Of a DNA stretch of 64,000 nucleotides, positions 46,691 to 57,716 are shown piece by piece. The notes beneath the pieces are model-generated. The model was not told where the DNA came from. It made no database searches and was given only the letters and a program-made list of their open reading frames with translations. The stretch comes from Lotus japonicus (taxonomy: Eukaryota > Streptophyta > Magnoliopsida > Fabales > Fabaceae). Where the stretch lies: contig NC_080041.1 of NCBI RefSeq assembly GCF_012489685.1, forward strand, positions 23,859,780 to 23,923,779. The letters are read 5' to 3'. Positions within the stretch are counted from its first letter, which is position 1. Each line of letters begins with the position of its first letter. The position numbers and the translations under genes are program-made.

Positions 46691-46775
46691 GGGGTGGTGG
46701 CGCAGTTGGCTAGCGCGTAGGTCTCATAGCTTCTGAGTAATCCTGAGGTCGAGAGTTCGAGCCTCTCTCACCCCA
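46691..46775 (+). tRNA. tRNA-Met (CAT), elongator, with intron
   Basis: GGGGTGG at the 5' end pairs with CACCCC at the 3' end, with A73 as discriminator. GGCGCAGTTGGCTAGCGC forms the D arm, GAGAGTTCGAGCCTCTC is the T arm, and the anticodon CAT is at 46725-46727. An 11-base intron (46729-46739, GCTTCTGAGTA) follows position 37, as is normal for plant elongator tRNA-Met genes. Both the A box and B box (GGTTCGA-type, here AGTTCGAGCCT) are intact, and a T-run follows directly. It looks functional. Confidence 0.96.
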
Positions 46776-46785
46776 TTTTTTTTTT
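46776..46785 (+). terminator. RNA polymerase III terminator
   Basis: A run of ten T residues immediately follows the tRNA discriminator base. Confidence 0.9.
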
Positions 46786-48139
46786 CCCCTTTTTCAATGA
46801 TTTTTTATTTTTTTGGTCAACCTTTATCAATGATTTGAATAATTTGTTGCAGGAATCAACATATTTATGGACAATGTGAATGGGTTTCCGAAGGCCCAGC
46901 CCAGATGCAGGAATAGTGGAACACGAAGACCCAGCCTTTTATTAAATGGTGAGGATAGATGTGGGAATGGTCTCTTTAGTTTTGCACCAAACTTGTTAAG
47001 TATTTTTGCCCAATTGAATTGACTCGCAAAGTTGTAACTTCCATCAAGGCCCAACATAATATTAAATCACATGCCCAGCCATAACAAACACCAGAAAGAA
47101 GAAGAAAATAGTACTATAACTTCACTCAATTTAAAGTGCTTGTTGGTTCATAAATAAGGCAGATGAAAATTAATTGATCACCATTGCATACCGTCGCAGT
47201 CAAAGAAGAACCTGTAACTAATTTTTCAGAGTTTGGCAGATTTAATTCTTCACATGATACCAAATTACCAATGTCACTTAGAATCTTACCCTATTATATT
47301 TAGACCTAGTTTCTTTTTAACAAAAATGGTAGAACCCTCCAAACTTGTACCTCCGTTCCTTATAGTTTTATGAAAATTAACAAAATTAATTATACTATTT
47401 AATATGTGTATTTCATTTTTTTCTTTACTGACAGTTAATTAGGAACCGATGTAATATTAATTTCCCGAGTTTTTGACTAATATTAGTTTCCCGAGTTTTT
47501 GACATGTTCAGTGTTAATTATGTGCAGTGTGCTTGCCCTGTTGGCCTGTTCGGGCCTTAATTCTAAGGAAAATTGAAAGTAGCAGGTTTTGAAGAGTGCG
47601 CCATTCAGAGATTATGAAAACGTTGTTTTAGTTATATGGTTCCCCTCCCCATGCTCGTGGATGAACCTGCATTCATTGATCCGATTCTTTCATCATGAAA
47701 ACTTGATATGGATGGCACAATAGTCCCCATTTCGTATACCATTCTTGGATGCATTATACAACTTAGTTTTTTTTTTTTGACAGACTTATACAACTTAGTT
47801 ACTACATATATATATATATATATGATTATGACATATAGGACAACAAGCAACACATGAATCATGTGATTCCATCCACAGGTGGACACCAAAACTCAGAACA
47901 CACGCTCTCTGTCGGTCACATTCTTAAGAAGTTATCAGATAAAAGCAGAGATGCTCGAAATATCATTAGATTTCATCCAATTACTTGTTTTGATGAAAAG
48001 CAGGGTTGGTGTATGCATGTTATAAGAAAAGCACTTATTAGTGTAAATCTTGATTTTATTAGGGAGAGATGAGATTCCATATAGACTATGTTAGAAATAG
48101 TATTAGTTTTAATTAGAAAATAAATGCTATAAGAAAAAA
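46786..48139. other. Intergenic, no gene seen
   Basis: Contains a tandem repeat at about 47461-47505 (TTTCCCGAGTTTTTGAC twice) and a short TA run at 47804-47822. No conserved frame. Confidence 0.3.
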
Positions 48140-50354
48140 TGATGATTAGTGTCATTGAAAACCGACACTAATAAGGGAAAAACCAATGCTACAGCTGATT
48201 TAGCGTCAATGTCGGGCGGACGTTAAAAGGGTCGAAGTTTACTCATTGAGTTGACTTTAAAGTCGACGCTAAGTATTCACATCGGTTTGGCCGACACAAC
48301 TCACTGGAGCTGTTGATTGACTCAAATTCGTAAAAAGCTAGTGTAGAACTGGCCAGAGCCGACACTAACATAATTTTTCAATGCAAAAATGGTGACTACT
48401 TTCACCATTGTATCACCATTTACAAGAGCGTAAATTAGTCGCGATCGACTAGGAAAAACACTACTCATAACTTTTAGTTACTATGTCAGTATCTCCAAAT
48501 TAAGGTAGTGTTTGGCCTGCTCAAGAGCTTAATTAATGATATAAGTCATCATTAACTTTTCTATTGTCAATCACAACCAACAAGTTAAAGTTAACGTACA
48601 CCGCATCAAGCATATTAGAACTAACGCATTAATTAAAATACACAAGTTAAAAGTACATTAGAGTTACATTAAATAAGTGTAGGGAACCCAATAAAACAAA
48701 CAAAACTCTACATAGTAAAGATTAATAAAAAACCTAGTTAAACGAGTTTGAAGATCAAATATTATATTGAATAGGATCGGTGACGTCTCCCATATTACAT
48801 GGATTTGGAGATTGTAAAGTTGAGCTGTTGAGGCACTAGACACAACACGCTAGAGGCATGGAGACGAAGCGAAAATGGGTCGGCTACTTGAGGCAGAATG
48901 GTTGCAGCTCACGGTGGAGCGATAGTAAGATCGGGTGGCGAAGGTGGAAGGAGGCATATATGGTGGCTGAGGGAGACAAAGTGAGTGAGGGTAGCAAGGA
49001 TGAGGGAGGATCCGAGGGAGAAGGTGGGGGTGTTAGTTGCAGAGGTGGAGGGAGGCAGATCTAGTTGCTGAGGGAGACAGAGAGGGTGATGATAGTAGAG
49101 GATACATAGGAGTTGAGGGTGTCATCGACGAAGGAGGAAGGAGTGTGACGACTCATGGATGGGGGCGACAGCGGACGTTGAGGGCCCAGGGACATCGAAT
49201 GAAAGTGAGGAGGAGGCAAGGATAAGGGACGTGGAGCGACGGAGGAAGGAAAGAGTCGTGGGGAGGGTGAAGGGGAGGCAGGCAAGGCAGGAAGAGGGGC
49301 GGATGAAGGTTGAAAATGGTGTTGGTTAATGGTGAAGAGGAAGAGAGACTTATTATGAATTATGGGTGGAGAAATCTAAAGTTCTTCACGTCGGCTAGGC
49401 CGACACAAGGTTTCCCGCCCACAAATTGGGTCCTACAAATGCGGACTTTAGCGTCAGTCATACCCGACGTTAAGATGGACAATGAATCTTGCGCGAGTTG
49501 CAAGCCACCATCATTTATCTGCAGTTGGACGCTATAGTGGCCAGAGAATTTAGTGTTCGTCATCACCGACTCTAAGTTGCACATAACCAACACAAGTTAT
49601 AGTCGGTTGTTGGTAAATCCGCAAGTGTACGAACTCACCCGGTTTTAAATATCGAACCACAGGGATTGTGAGTGAATAGATTCGGTTTAAGCCTTAAGTA
49701 TGAAGGTTTTTTTTATTGAATTAGAGATATGTCGGAGTAGTAATAAGGAAAAGGAAAAGAAAAAGATAATTCAAAAATTAACATTCTTTGGGTTCTCGCT
49801 CAACTAGTCAATTCAAGCACATCATTCTAAGCACATGAACTCATGAATCTCTCTTGATGATATAACCTACTTACTCACTTATTGATTCCTCACATAAGCA
49901 ATTCTCTCATACTAAAAGTTAAGCCCAATTCCTTGTGTACTTAGTCATTTATAGGTTTTAGATCATGCAATTTCAGGCCAACAAACCCCAACCCTTCCTC
50001 TATTCTTAGTAGCCAAGATAGAAGGGGCAATCCCAAATCGGTTCCCTAATCTATAATAAACTTATGTTCTAATTATAGAAAAGCATAAAGCAAGTATGCA
50101 TACAAGCTTAGATTGGAATTCAGAAAATGGGATTCAAGAAAAGAAGAAGAACGTGTGGGAAAGAGCTTAAGATTATAACTTAAAGATGAAAAGTCTTACA
50201 TGAAAACCAAAGCATAAGAAGAGAGATTAGCCAAGCATGGCAAGCTAAAAACCTTAATTACAAGCTTGGAAGCCTTCTCTCACTCTCCTAGATGATCCTC
50301 TACCTCTGAATTTTACAAAGTATGAAAAGATACAAGAGAAAATGACTAGAATCC

Positions 50355-50362
50355 TATTTATA
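50355..50362 (-). promoter_or_regulatory. TATA box of the solo LTR
   Basis: The minus strand reads GCCTATAAATAGGATT, a consensus TATA box, about 500 bp from the LTR start at 50859. Confidence 0.7.
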
Positions 50363-50391
50363 GGCAAAATTGGCGATTTTTTGTTGTGCCG

Positions 50392-50498
50392 GGCGCTCAA
50401 GCGCCAGGCCTAATTTTCCCAGCATTTGGCTTCTGCCTCCCTGGCGCTCAGGCGCCCATGTGGGGCGCGTGAGCGCCCATGTGGGGCGCTAGCTCGCC
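50392..50498 (-). promoter_or_regulatory. Phased GGCGCT/GCGCC array in the solo LTR
   Basis: Four 14-bp near-palindromes lie at 50392-50405 (GGCGCTCAAGCGCC), 50443-50456 (GGCGCTCAGGCGCC), 50464-50477 (GGCGCGTGAGCGCC) and 50485-50498 (GGCGCTAGCTCGCC). The last three start exactly 21 bp apart. The array lies 30-136 bp upstream of the TATA box. Confidence 0.8.
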
Positions 50499-51000
50499 TG
50501 AAAACCTCTTAAACTTCACTTTAACTCCTCTTTAATGCCTCCTTCAAGTCTCTAAACCCCTTGACCTTCTTCCTTCAGCTGTTACAACCTGATTACTTGC
50601 TCAAAAAGACTAGAAACAAAGCCATGAAACTCAAAGGTTAATTTGTACAAGAGTATAAAATCAACTAGGAGTTAAACTAGACCCCTAAACTCTAGTAAAA
50701 TACCATTAATTAAAGACCCTATAAAACTATGAAATTACCAAAGCAATGCAAAAACACTAATAAAGATAAAAATGCATGAAACACTACATGAGACACAAGA
50801 AAAAGACTCAAAACCTACAACGAAATGACCCTAAAAATACTACTAAATCCGGGTCATCATCGGTAAAGAAGACATTTAAAAAATTGGACAAAATAATAAA
50901 GTTTCTCTTTTCTATATTCGCCATCTTTTATTTTTCCAATCGACTATTGGCACAAGATACAACGAGAAACTGATGTGGGATTCTAAATTTACACTGGAGT

Positions 51001-51472
51001 TCCCAAACTTTTATATACATGTGGGTAATATGTTATCCCACAACATTTATGGATCTTTAATATGGCTATAGTGTTTCGACTAACCATGAAATCAGTTACA
51101 ATTTGTGATCCTTTAGGCCGTCACATGCATAGCTGGGACCTAATGTTCCTTTGGTAACCAAATTATAGTGACATGCCATGTTTATTTCTCGTGCAATGAT
51201 TAATTTGTTTGAAAAGGACACACGCAACTCGCTAGTGACATTTGCAAATTAAAGCAGTGTTCTTTTGGCTAATGGAAGTAGTTGAAGGAATTGGTGATTA
51301 GACTATGTGGAAGGTGTGGGGGTGAATGAGTCGATCCTGAGATAAAGCTTGGCCTTATGTTTGTGCGTGGTGACCATTTGGGTAAATCGCTCCTCAAATA
51401 TATGAAGTCTCTGCTTTTACTAGTGACTATAACTATAACTAAACTGGTAATTGGTATAGGACCTTATAATAT
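51001..51472. other. Intergenic, no gene seen
   Basis: Unassigned AT-rich sequence between the CACTA-like region and a hAT MITE. Confidence 0.3.
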
Positions 51473-51664
51473 TGAGCCGGTCCAAGGGTAAAGTTACACC
51501 CATGCAAGGGCTGTAGGCCTAAATTTTTGTTTTACTAAGTAAAAAAAACCCTATTTACTAAGCAAAAAATGCCTCAAAAAGTAAAGTTTGCTTTAGGCTT
51601 TATTTAAGTAATAAGGCATCACTTTAAAATTTGTTTTAGGCCACATTTAGTGTTGGGTCGGCCC
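51473..51664. mobile_element. Small hAT-like MITE, 192 bp
   Basis: The ends TGAGCCGGTCCAAGG and GTTGGGTCGGCCC are imperfect inverted repeats, and both are flanked by the 8-bp duplication TATAATAT (51465-51472 and 51665-51672). The 8-bp duplication and GGCCGG-type ends indicate hAT. It is AT-rich and non-coding inside. Confidence 0.75.
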
Positions 51665-52397
51665 TATAATATTGTTATCGAAAATAACATTATTTAATGA
51701 TAAATGATATATAATAATAGTAACAAGTGATATGATAGGAATAGATGTGAGAGATATAGGAAAAAGAGAATGAAAATGAGATGAGAGCTAAAGTGAGATA
51801 TATATAATGAATCATAACCCTTGAATGATTGAAGTAAAAAATGATCTAATCACTATTTAACTTTCGGGTTGTTCGAAGAGTCATTCTACATAGACCTCGT
51901 GCAACATACATGTTTAGTGGGGTTTTTGACTTTCGCTAAACGCGAAATGTAAAGAAAAAAGAGTATTTAGTGAGAGTTATCAACGTCTGCCAAAATAATG
52001 TAACACGTAAATTTCTTACGGTTATTGTAGCGTTTCAAAACTGTCAATATCATTCTTTAAAATAATTTACAGATTATGGTGGTAAAAACTCCGCAATTTG
52101 CATATTTTTTTGGATGTCGTGGATCCGTATGGCCAAGAGACATTATTGTTGTCTAATTCACTTATGAGTGTGATTTGACCTCATCATAGATGAACCAAAA
52201 AAATTTAAGGCAAGTGAATAAAGGATCTTATAACATTTTCCTTTATTTTTTATACATGATCTTATTAGTCCACTAGGTTGGGTTAAATTACGTGCATGAG
52301 TAGTTTAGGCCACCCTTATAATTTTCTCTAATTAATCATCATTAACTAAATCTTGGATCTAATTCAATTCTTTGCATACAATTAAAGAATTATATAT
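51665..52397. other. Intergenic, no gene seen
   Basis: About 730 bp of AT-rich unassigned sequence up to the LINE target site. Confidence 0.3.
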
Positions 52398-52745
52398 GTG
52401 TGGAAAGAGATTCCCTGGAGGTTAATTATTGAGCTTCTTGAGAGGAAGTGTGTGAGGGATCATCAGTATGAGCATGTTGCTCATAATATATTATGCTTGC
52501 GAGATGCTCATGGCTCTTTGTTGTTTCAACATACTCCGAGGGAAGTGAACTTAGTAGCTGACTACTTGGCTAAGGTTGACTTGAGTCTTCCACTTGGGAC
52601 GCATTGGTTTGAGACTAGCTCCATTTGGAGAATGTAATAGCTTACTAGAGGGGGGCAAGGGCCATGACGGGTCGCAACCTTATGTGGTTGCTTCGTTTTA
52701 GTTTTCCTTTTTTAGGCCTAGCCTTTCATTTGTAACAAAAAAAAA
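52398..52745 (+). mobile_element. 5'-truncated LINE with RNase H tail and target duplication
   Basis: A frame at 52398-52637 encodes HVAHNILCLRDAHG, then HTPREVNLVADYLAKVDLSL, the C-terminal RNase H part (H..RE.N..AD.LA) of plant L1-type LINE ORF2. A 3' UTR and a poly(A) tail of nine A follow. The 14-bp target duplication AAAGAATTATATAT is at 52384-52397 and 52743-52756 (it overlaps the tail). Truncation at the 5' end during target-primed reverse transcription is usual. The retained frame is still open, so insertion is fairly young. Confidence 0.9.
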
Positions 52746-53400
52746 GAATTATATATTTACTCCAAGCTGGTCGAACTAGGGATTAAATGGCTACGAACAT
52801 TAGGAACAATTATCTTTGATTTTTCAGTACCTTCTATGACTTTCTATCTAATGGAACTTCATGTAACTTAACCGGTTCCCTCCCCCCCCCCCCCCCCAAA
52901 CCCTCTACCCCGACCTCTCTATACCAGATTAAACTTCATGTAACAATTATCTTTGATGGTCATTGTGAGTTCTTAGTTTCGTCTTTTGACTTGACTAATG
53001 CATCCTCCATCTTTCAAGTGGAAATTAATGACCTCTTGAGGCCCTACATAAGGAGGTTTGTACTGGTTTTTTTATGATATTCGAATTTTCGATTCTGATT
53101 CAGATTCACACTTTGAATACAGACGTATGCATCATTTTGGATGCCCGACTATCTAGCCATTTGAATGAGAAATTTTCCAAGTGTGATTTTGTTGCTACTG
53201 CGGTTGACTATGATAGGCATATGATCAATCCTTAAAGAAACATTTAGAATCATTAGGATATGGATCAAAGACCCATATCACTAGAAAATAATTACTGAAA
53301 CCTTCTATCCGAATTGCTAAACCGAAAACGCAAGACATTGACACTTTTCAGAAGATGTCGAGATAGTATAGTGCAAAACCAAATTGCTATACTTTTTCGT
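52746..53400. other. Intergenic with a poly(C) tract
   Basis: A run of 16 C residues at 52882-52897 is the only distinct feature. No gene is seen. Confidence 0.5.
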
Positions 53401-53775
53401 AAAGCTAATATTAGAATTAGGAAGAGATCTAACTCAACCAAAAATCTAGCTTAAGAGTTAAAGGTTGTTCTGCCATTTATAAATACTTATTTGGCCATAT
53501 CTCTAGCTCTAGCCAATGTGTGACTTCTAACACACCCTCTCACACCTAGCCGTCCAGGGCTTGACATCTGGAGCGTTATGGAACATCAACGGTGGCCCAA
53601 ATACAAGAGGTCTCTACAACAAATAGATGTATAATAGACTATGATATCATATTAAGGAAGACTTAACTCAACCCAAAAGCTAACTCAAGAGTTGAGGGTT
53701 GCTCTACCATTTATAAACACTTAGTTAACCATATCTCTAGTTAATGTGAGACTTTTAACCGCCAATAAGAAGACA
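53400..53775. repeat. Two diverged copies of a dispersed repeat
   Basis: Blocks near 53424-53530 and 53660-53765 both contain TAACTCAACC, TAAGAGTT or CAAGAGTTGAGGGTTGCTC, CCATTTATAAA, CCATATCTCTAG and AATGTG.GACTT. This is a common legume-type dispersed repeat by my recollection. The two copies are about 75-80 % alike by eye. Confidence 0.5.
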
Positions 53776-54350
53776 ATACCTATACATCAATACTAAGAAC
53801 ATGCATTAAACTCATCAAATATTTGGAGTTTGGTAGGTTTTTTACACTTGGAACCCACTGCCTCGAGAAAACGGTAGATCTGCACTTACAGGTAGGGGCG
53901 GACCCATTCACAGGCTAGGTGTGGCTTTAGCCACACCGGTTTTTATTTTTATTTTTTTAAAAAAATTTATATGGTTGAAAAATAAAGAAAAACCATGTGT
54001 TTTCTGACTGTTCTCTCACCACGACTCACGCACGCACGCTCCTTCTCTGTTCTCGCACGCAGCACGCTCCTCTCTGTTCTCTCCTCAGTGACTCACGCAC
54101 GCGTTCCCCTCCGCCTCTCTCTGTCGACTCACGGCCGCACGACGTCTCCAGTCTCTGGCTCTCTCGTGCCTCTCACCCTCTCCTCTCCTGCTCTCCATCG
54201 AACTGACAAAGCTCCTGCCTCAGTGCTCAGTGCCTCTCCCTCTCAACTGATCGAAGCTCTCACTCTCAGTCACTCAAAGTCAAAAGGTAATGCTTTCTGC
54301 CTTTCTCACTCACTTCCCTGAATTTTCTTTGTATTGGGTATTTGGGTTTT

Positions 54351-54556
54351 CTGAATTCTCAGATATGTGGAAAAGGGTTTGGGACTTTGGGTTCTTGTTC
54401 TAAGGTTTGAGGAAATTGAAATTGATATGTGGAAACTGAAATTGATATGTGGAAAAAGGTTTTCTGAATTCTTGTTCTAGGGTTTGAGGAAATTGAAATT
54501 GATATGTTGAAACTGAAATTGATATGTGGAAAAGGGTTTTCTGAATTCTTGTTGGA
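54351..54556. repeat. Tandem repeat in the hAT leader intron
   Basis: Units of roughly 80-110 bp repeat the words TTTTCTGAATTCTTGTTCTA, GGTTTGAGGAAATTGAAATT and GATATGTGGAAACTGAAATT about two and a half times. The repeat is AT-rich and lies inside the inferred intron, so it would not affect coding. Confidence 0.8.
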
Positions 54557-54699
54557 CATCTAATGATAGTTGTAATGAAATAAAATAAAATGAGATGGAA
54601 TGTAACATAATATAGCTATCATTCCATTATTGATTACATCTAATGCAAATTGTTGCTATGTTATTTTGGTTTTTGATGGTTTCATTATCTCTTTATAAG

Positions 54700-57052
54700 A
54701 TGAAGAAATTTTTTCCCGTGCTTTCAAGAGACAAAACTACTTCTTCTTCGGTAAATCTAGAAGCATCGGAAACTCCAAGTGAGGGTATTAAAATTGTTGA
54801 TTATGAATTGTTGGAAACAGATCCAGGAATTAGGCCTCCAATTTCAAGCTATCATCCTGACATCCAAAATGAGGTAAGGAAAGCTTATTTAAAAATAGGT
54901 CGTCATCAACCTCCTCACAATTTTGTTTATCCTTGGACTGATCAAGGTAATCAAAGACGTAGATTTTGCAAAAATTGGTTTGATTGGTATGATTGGATTG
55001 ATTATAGTGAATCTAAGGACCTAGCATTTTGTTTGTCATGTTTCTTGTTTAAGAATGTCTGTAAATACGGGGGAGATCACTTTGTGACAGAGGGGTTTGG
55101 TGATTGGAAGAATTCTCATAGATTGGCTAGTCATGCTACTTCTTCCAATACTCATCGTGATTGTGTGCTTAAGAGTTACGATCTCATGAACCCAAAGCAA
55201 AGTATTAAGGCTGCATTTGTTAATCAAACTAAACAAATGAGTTCTGAATATCGTGTTCGTGTAAACACATCTCTTGTAGCTACTAAGTTTCTTTTGAGGT
55301 GTGGTATGTCATTTAGAGGGAGTGACGAGTCCTTTAACTCTTAATTTAAGGGGCCATTTCTTGAGTTGGTGGACACTCTAAAGGAAATTAACCCAGAGAT
55401 AGCTAATGTAATAGATTGTGCTCCGGGAAATAGCTTTATGACTGCCCCTAAGATTCAAAAGGATCTTGCTGCTGCTTGTGCATGTGAAATAACTAAACAA
55501 ATTGTATGTGATATTGCGGATGATGTATTTTGTGTTTTGATTGATGAATTCGGTGATGTTGCTGGTAAAGAACAAATGGCTGTTGTTATTCGCTATGTTA
55601 ATAGTGAAGGTTTGGTAAAAGAAAGGTTTCTTGAGATTGTTAGTGTTAAAGAAACAAGTGCTAAGTCACTTAAGGAGGCACTTGAGAAGTTATTGTCTAT
55701 TAATGGCTTGAGTTTATCTAGCATAAGGGGGCAAGGATATGATGGAGCTAGCAATATGCGAGGTAAATTTGGTGGTTTGAGAACTTTAATTCAAAATGAA
55801 AATTCATCCGCTTATTATGTGCATTGTTTTGCCCATCAACTTCAATTGGCACTTGTGCATGTGCTAAGACTCACAAAGATGTTAGTGGATTTTTCGAGAA
55901 GATCAATATGCTTGTTACTTTCATACGGTCTTCTAACAAGAGACAAGAATTGCTTCGGGACAAACAAGTATCTCAATTTGCTAAATTGGGTGAAGAGGGT
56001 GAGATAGAGACTGATAGTGGATTAAATCAAGAATCATCTATTGCTAGAGCGGGTGACACTCGTTGGGGTTCCCACTTTAGGACTCTCACTAGATTGATGA
56101 CTTTATATGGTGCCATTATTGAGGTACTTGAAGAAGTCGGGAAAGATCCGTCATTTGAAAAACATGGTGAAACAGTGCTTTTGCTAGAAGTGCTTCAGTC
56201 CTTTGATTTTATTTTCATGTTATACATGATGGTTGAGATTTTAGGATTTACAAATGATTTAAGTGAAACACTACAAAAGCGTGATCAAGATCTTTTGAAT
56301 GCTTTATCACTTGTCCAAGCCACCAAAGAAGAATTGCAAGAAATGAGGAATGATGGATGGGAAGAACTTATATCTAAGGTTATGGAAATTTGCAATAAGC
56401 ATGATATTGATGTGCCTGATTTGGATGCACCGTTTGTGCAAGGGAAGAAACCTAGACGACATGCTATCACTTCTAGTGTTTCTAATTTGCATCATTATAA
56501 GCATGATTGTTTATTTACTGTTTTAGATTTGCAGTTGCATGAGTTCAATGCTAGGTTTGATGAAGAGAATACTAAACTTTTACAATGTGTTTCATGTTTG
56601 AATCCCTCATCATCATTTGAAGCTTTTGATGTGAAAAAATTATTGAGGATGGTTAAACTTTATCCAAATGATTTTGTTGATGTGCCGGAATTGGTAGTGC
56701 GACATCAACTTCAGAATTATGTTAGAAATGTTCGATGTGATCCAAAATTTGCAAAGTTAAAAAGACTTTCAGATCTTTGTGAAAACTTGTGGAAACAAAA
56801 AAGTGCAACACATTTGATATAGTTTATAAGCTTCTAAAGTTGGCTTTAGTCTTGCCGGTAGCTACTGCAAGCGTGGAACGTGTGTTTTCAGCTATGAAGT
56901 TTGTGAAGAGTCAGTTATGTAACAAAATGGGTGATCAATGGTTAAATGATCATCTTCTAACTTTTATAGAAAGAGATGTTCTTGGAACAATTGACAATGA
57001 TGTTATTTTAGCACATTTTCAAATAATGGATAGTAGACGATTTTCATTGTAA
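54700..57052 (+). pseudogene. hAT transposase (TTF-finger/DUF4371/hAT dimerisation), broken
   Basis: The start is taken at MKKFFPVLSRDK, directly after an acceptor-like TTATAAG; an upstream ATG at 54643 is probably intronic. Domains in order: TTF-type zinc finger (RRRFCKNWFDWYDWIDYSES, LAFCLSCFLFK), DUF4371 core (MSSEYRVRVNTSLVATKFLL, GQGYDGASNMRGKFGGL, HCFAHQLQLALV, GDTRWGSHFRTL) and the C-terminal hAT dimerisation region (LPVATASVERVFSAMKFV, MGDQWLNDHLLTFIERDVL). This is the ZMYM-like/TTF hAT group common in plants. Breaks: an in-frame stop at 55342-55344, a frameshift near 55860 and another near 56790. It cannot make a full transposase, but the conserved motifs are well kept, so inactivation is recent. 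Confidence 0.9.
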
Positions 57053-57582
57053 ACTCTTGGACTATAATGTAAACTCTTATATTTCCATGAGAAACTTTCT
57101 CTCATGGTTTTATCTATAATATTTCTCTTTTAGTCTATAATTGCTTTTATGTTTAGCCTCACTGATATTTAAGGTCTGGATCCGCCCCTACTTACCGGTA
57201 GATGTAGATGCACCAATTCTAGAAGGTTATAATATATATACACATAGTCAAACCATTGATGAAGGAAATGTCTATTAAATTCAATGACCGTAATGGTTTT
57301 TTAATTTCAGTGAAGGAATTCAGAAGACGCACAGGAGTCAGAATTAGACTTTACGAGATTCTTCCTAGGCTTCGTCAATTATATATATTTTTTCTCCATC
57401 GGAAAATTCGTCAATTATATATTAACTGCCCAAATAATGAACAATAGCCACTTGTTTATTTTTATTTGCAATAATTATGAATTATGAATGGCAGATCTAA
57501 AGAGCAGCTTGACTTTGAAATACGCATATTTTAAATACCCTCCTAGGGTGTCGAAGGGAGTATTATATATAAGTCGGTCATG

Positions 57583-57716
57583 TCCCCGAACGATAGCTCA
57601 AGTGGTAAGAGTTAGGAACATAAGGGTTAAAATTTGGGTGAAATGAAGGGTGAAAGGTCCCGGGTTTGAATCTGGATGATAGATTAATTTACTAACATTT
57701 GTCAATAAAAAAAATA
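57583..57716 (+). mobile_element. tRNA-derived SINE
   Basis: A polymerase III A box (TAGCTCAAGTGG, 57594-57605) and a B box (GGTTTGAATCT, 57663-57673) are correctly ordered. The rest is a non-tRNA body (GATGATAGATTAATTTAC) ending TTTGTCAATAAAAAAAATAAG. This is the structure of a plant SINE. The flanks AGTCGGTCAT before and AGCTAGTCAT after may be a mutated target duplication. It encodes nothing and depends on LINE machinery. Confidence 0.75.

Larger units (their letters stand above)
49608..50859 (-). mobile_element. Solo LTR, 1252 bp
   Basis: The minus-strand sequence begins TGATGACCCGG and ends GGATTTACCAACA. It is flanked by a perfect 5-bp duplication TCGGT (49603-49607 and 50860-50864), and there is no internal region, so it is a solo LTR left by recombination between LTRs. 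Orientation is set by the TATA box at 50362-50355. A phased array of GC-rich palindromes lies just upstream of that box (50392-50498). The sequence TGTTGGTAAATCCGCAAGTG is typical of a widespread plant gypsy LTR end. Confidence 0.9.
48140..51000. mobile_element. CACTA-like sequence with subterminal repeats, split by a solo LTR
   Basis: Clustered variants of CCGACACTAA, GTCGACGCTAAG, GCGTCAATGTCGG, GGCCGACACAA and ACCCGACGTTAAG occur at 48150-48370 and again at 49385-49600, in both orientations. Such short repeats near each end are the hallmark of CACTA (En/Spm) transposons. Between them lies a G-rich non-coding stretch (48850-49330, GGAGG/GAAGG words). I could not find CACTA terminal repeats, so the limits are approximate. 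A solo LTR (49608-50859) has landed in the right-hand cluster. Confidence 0.5.
53893..57190 (+). mobile_element. Full-length hAT transposon, 3298 bp
   Basis: The ends TAGGGGCGGACCC and GGATCCGCCCCTA are terminal inverted repeats. The 8-bp duplications are CTTACAGG (53885-53892) and CTTACCGG (57191-57198), with one mismatch. The interior holds a single hAT transposase gene in the same orientation, now broken. The 5' part (about 54000-54285) looks like a GC-richer leader, followed by a probable intron (about 54287-54699) that contains a tandem repeat. Confidence 0.93.

Noticed and set aside
48858..49300. Overlapping glycine/arginine-rich frames on both strands
   Set aside because: They are translations of GGAGG-rich non-coding DNA within the CACTA-like region.
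53995..54321. 108-codon frame in the hAT leader
   Set aside because: Ser/Leu/Arg-rich translation of a CTCTC/CACGCA-rich leader; no known domain and lies before the inferred splice donor.
54643..54699. Upstream ATG as the hAT transposase start
   Set aside because: The preceding residues are hydrophobic and not family-like; a splice acceptor directly before MKKFFPVL explains the open frame as intron sequence.
57594..57673. A functional tRNA gene
   Set aside because: A and B boxes are present but there is no acceptor stem or cloverleaf, and an A-rich tail follows; a SINE fits better.
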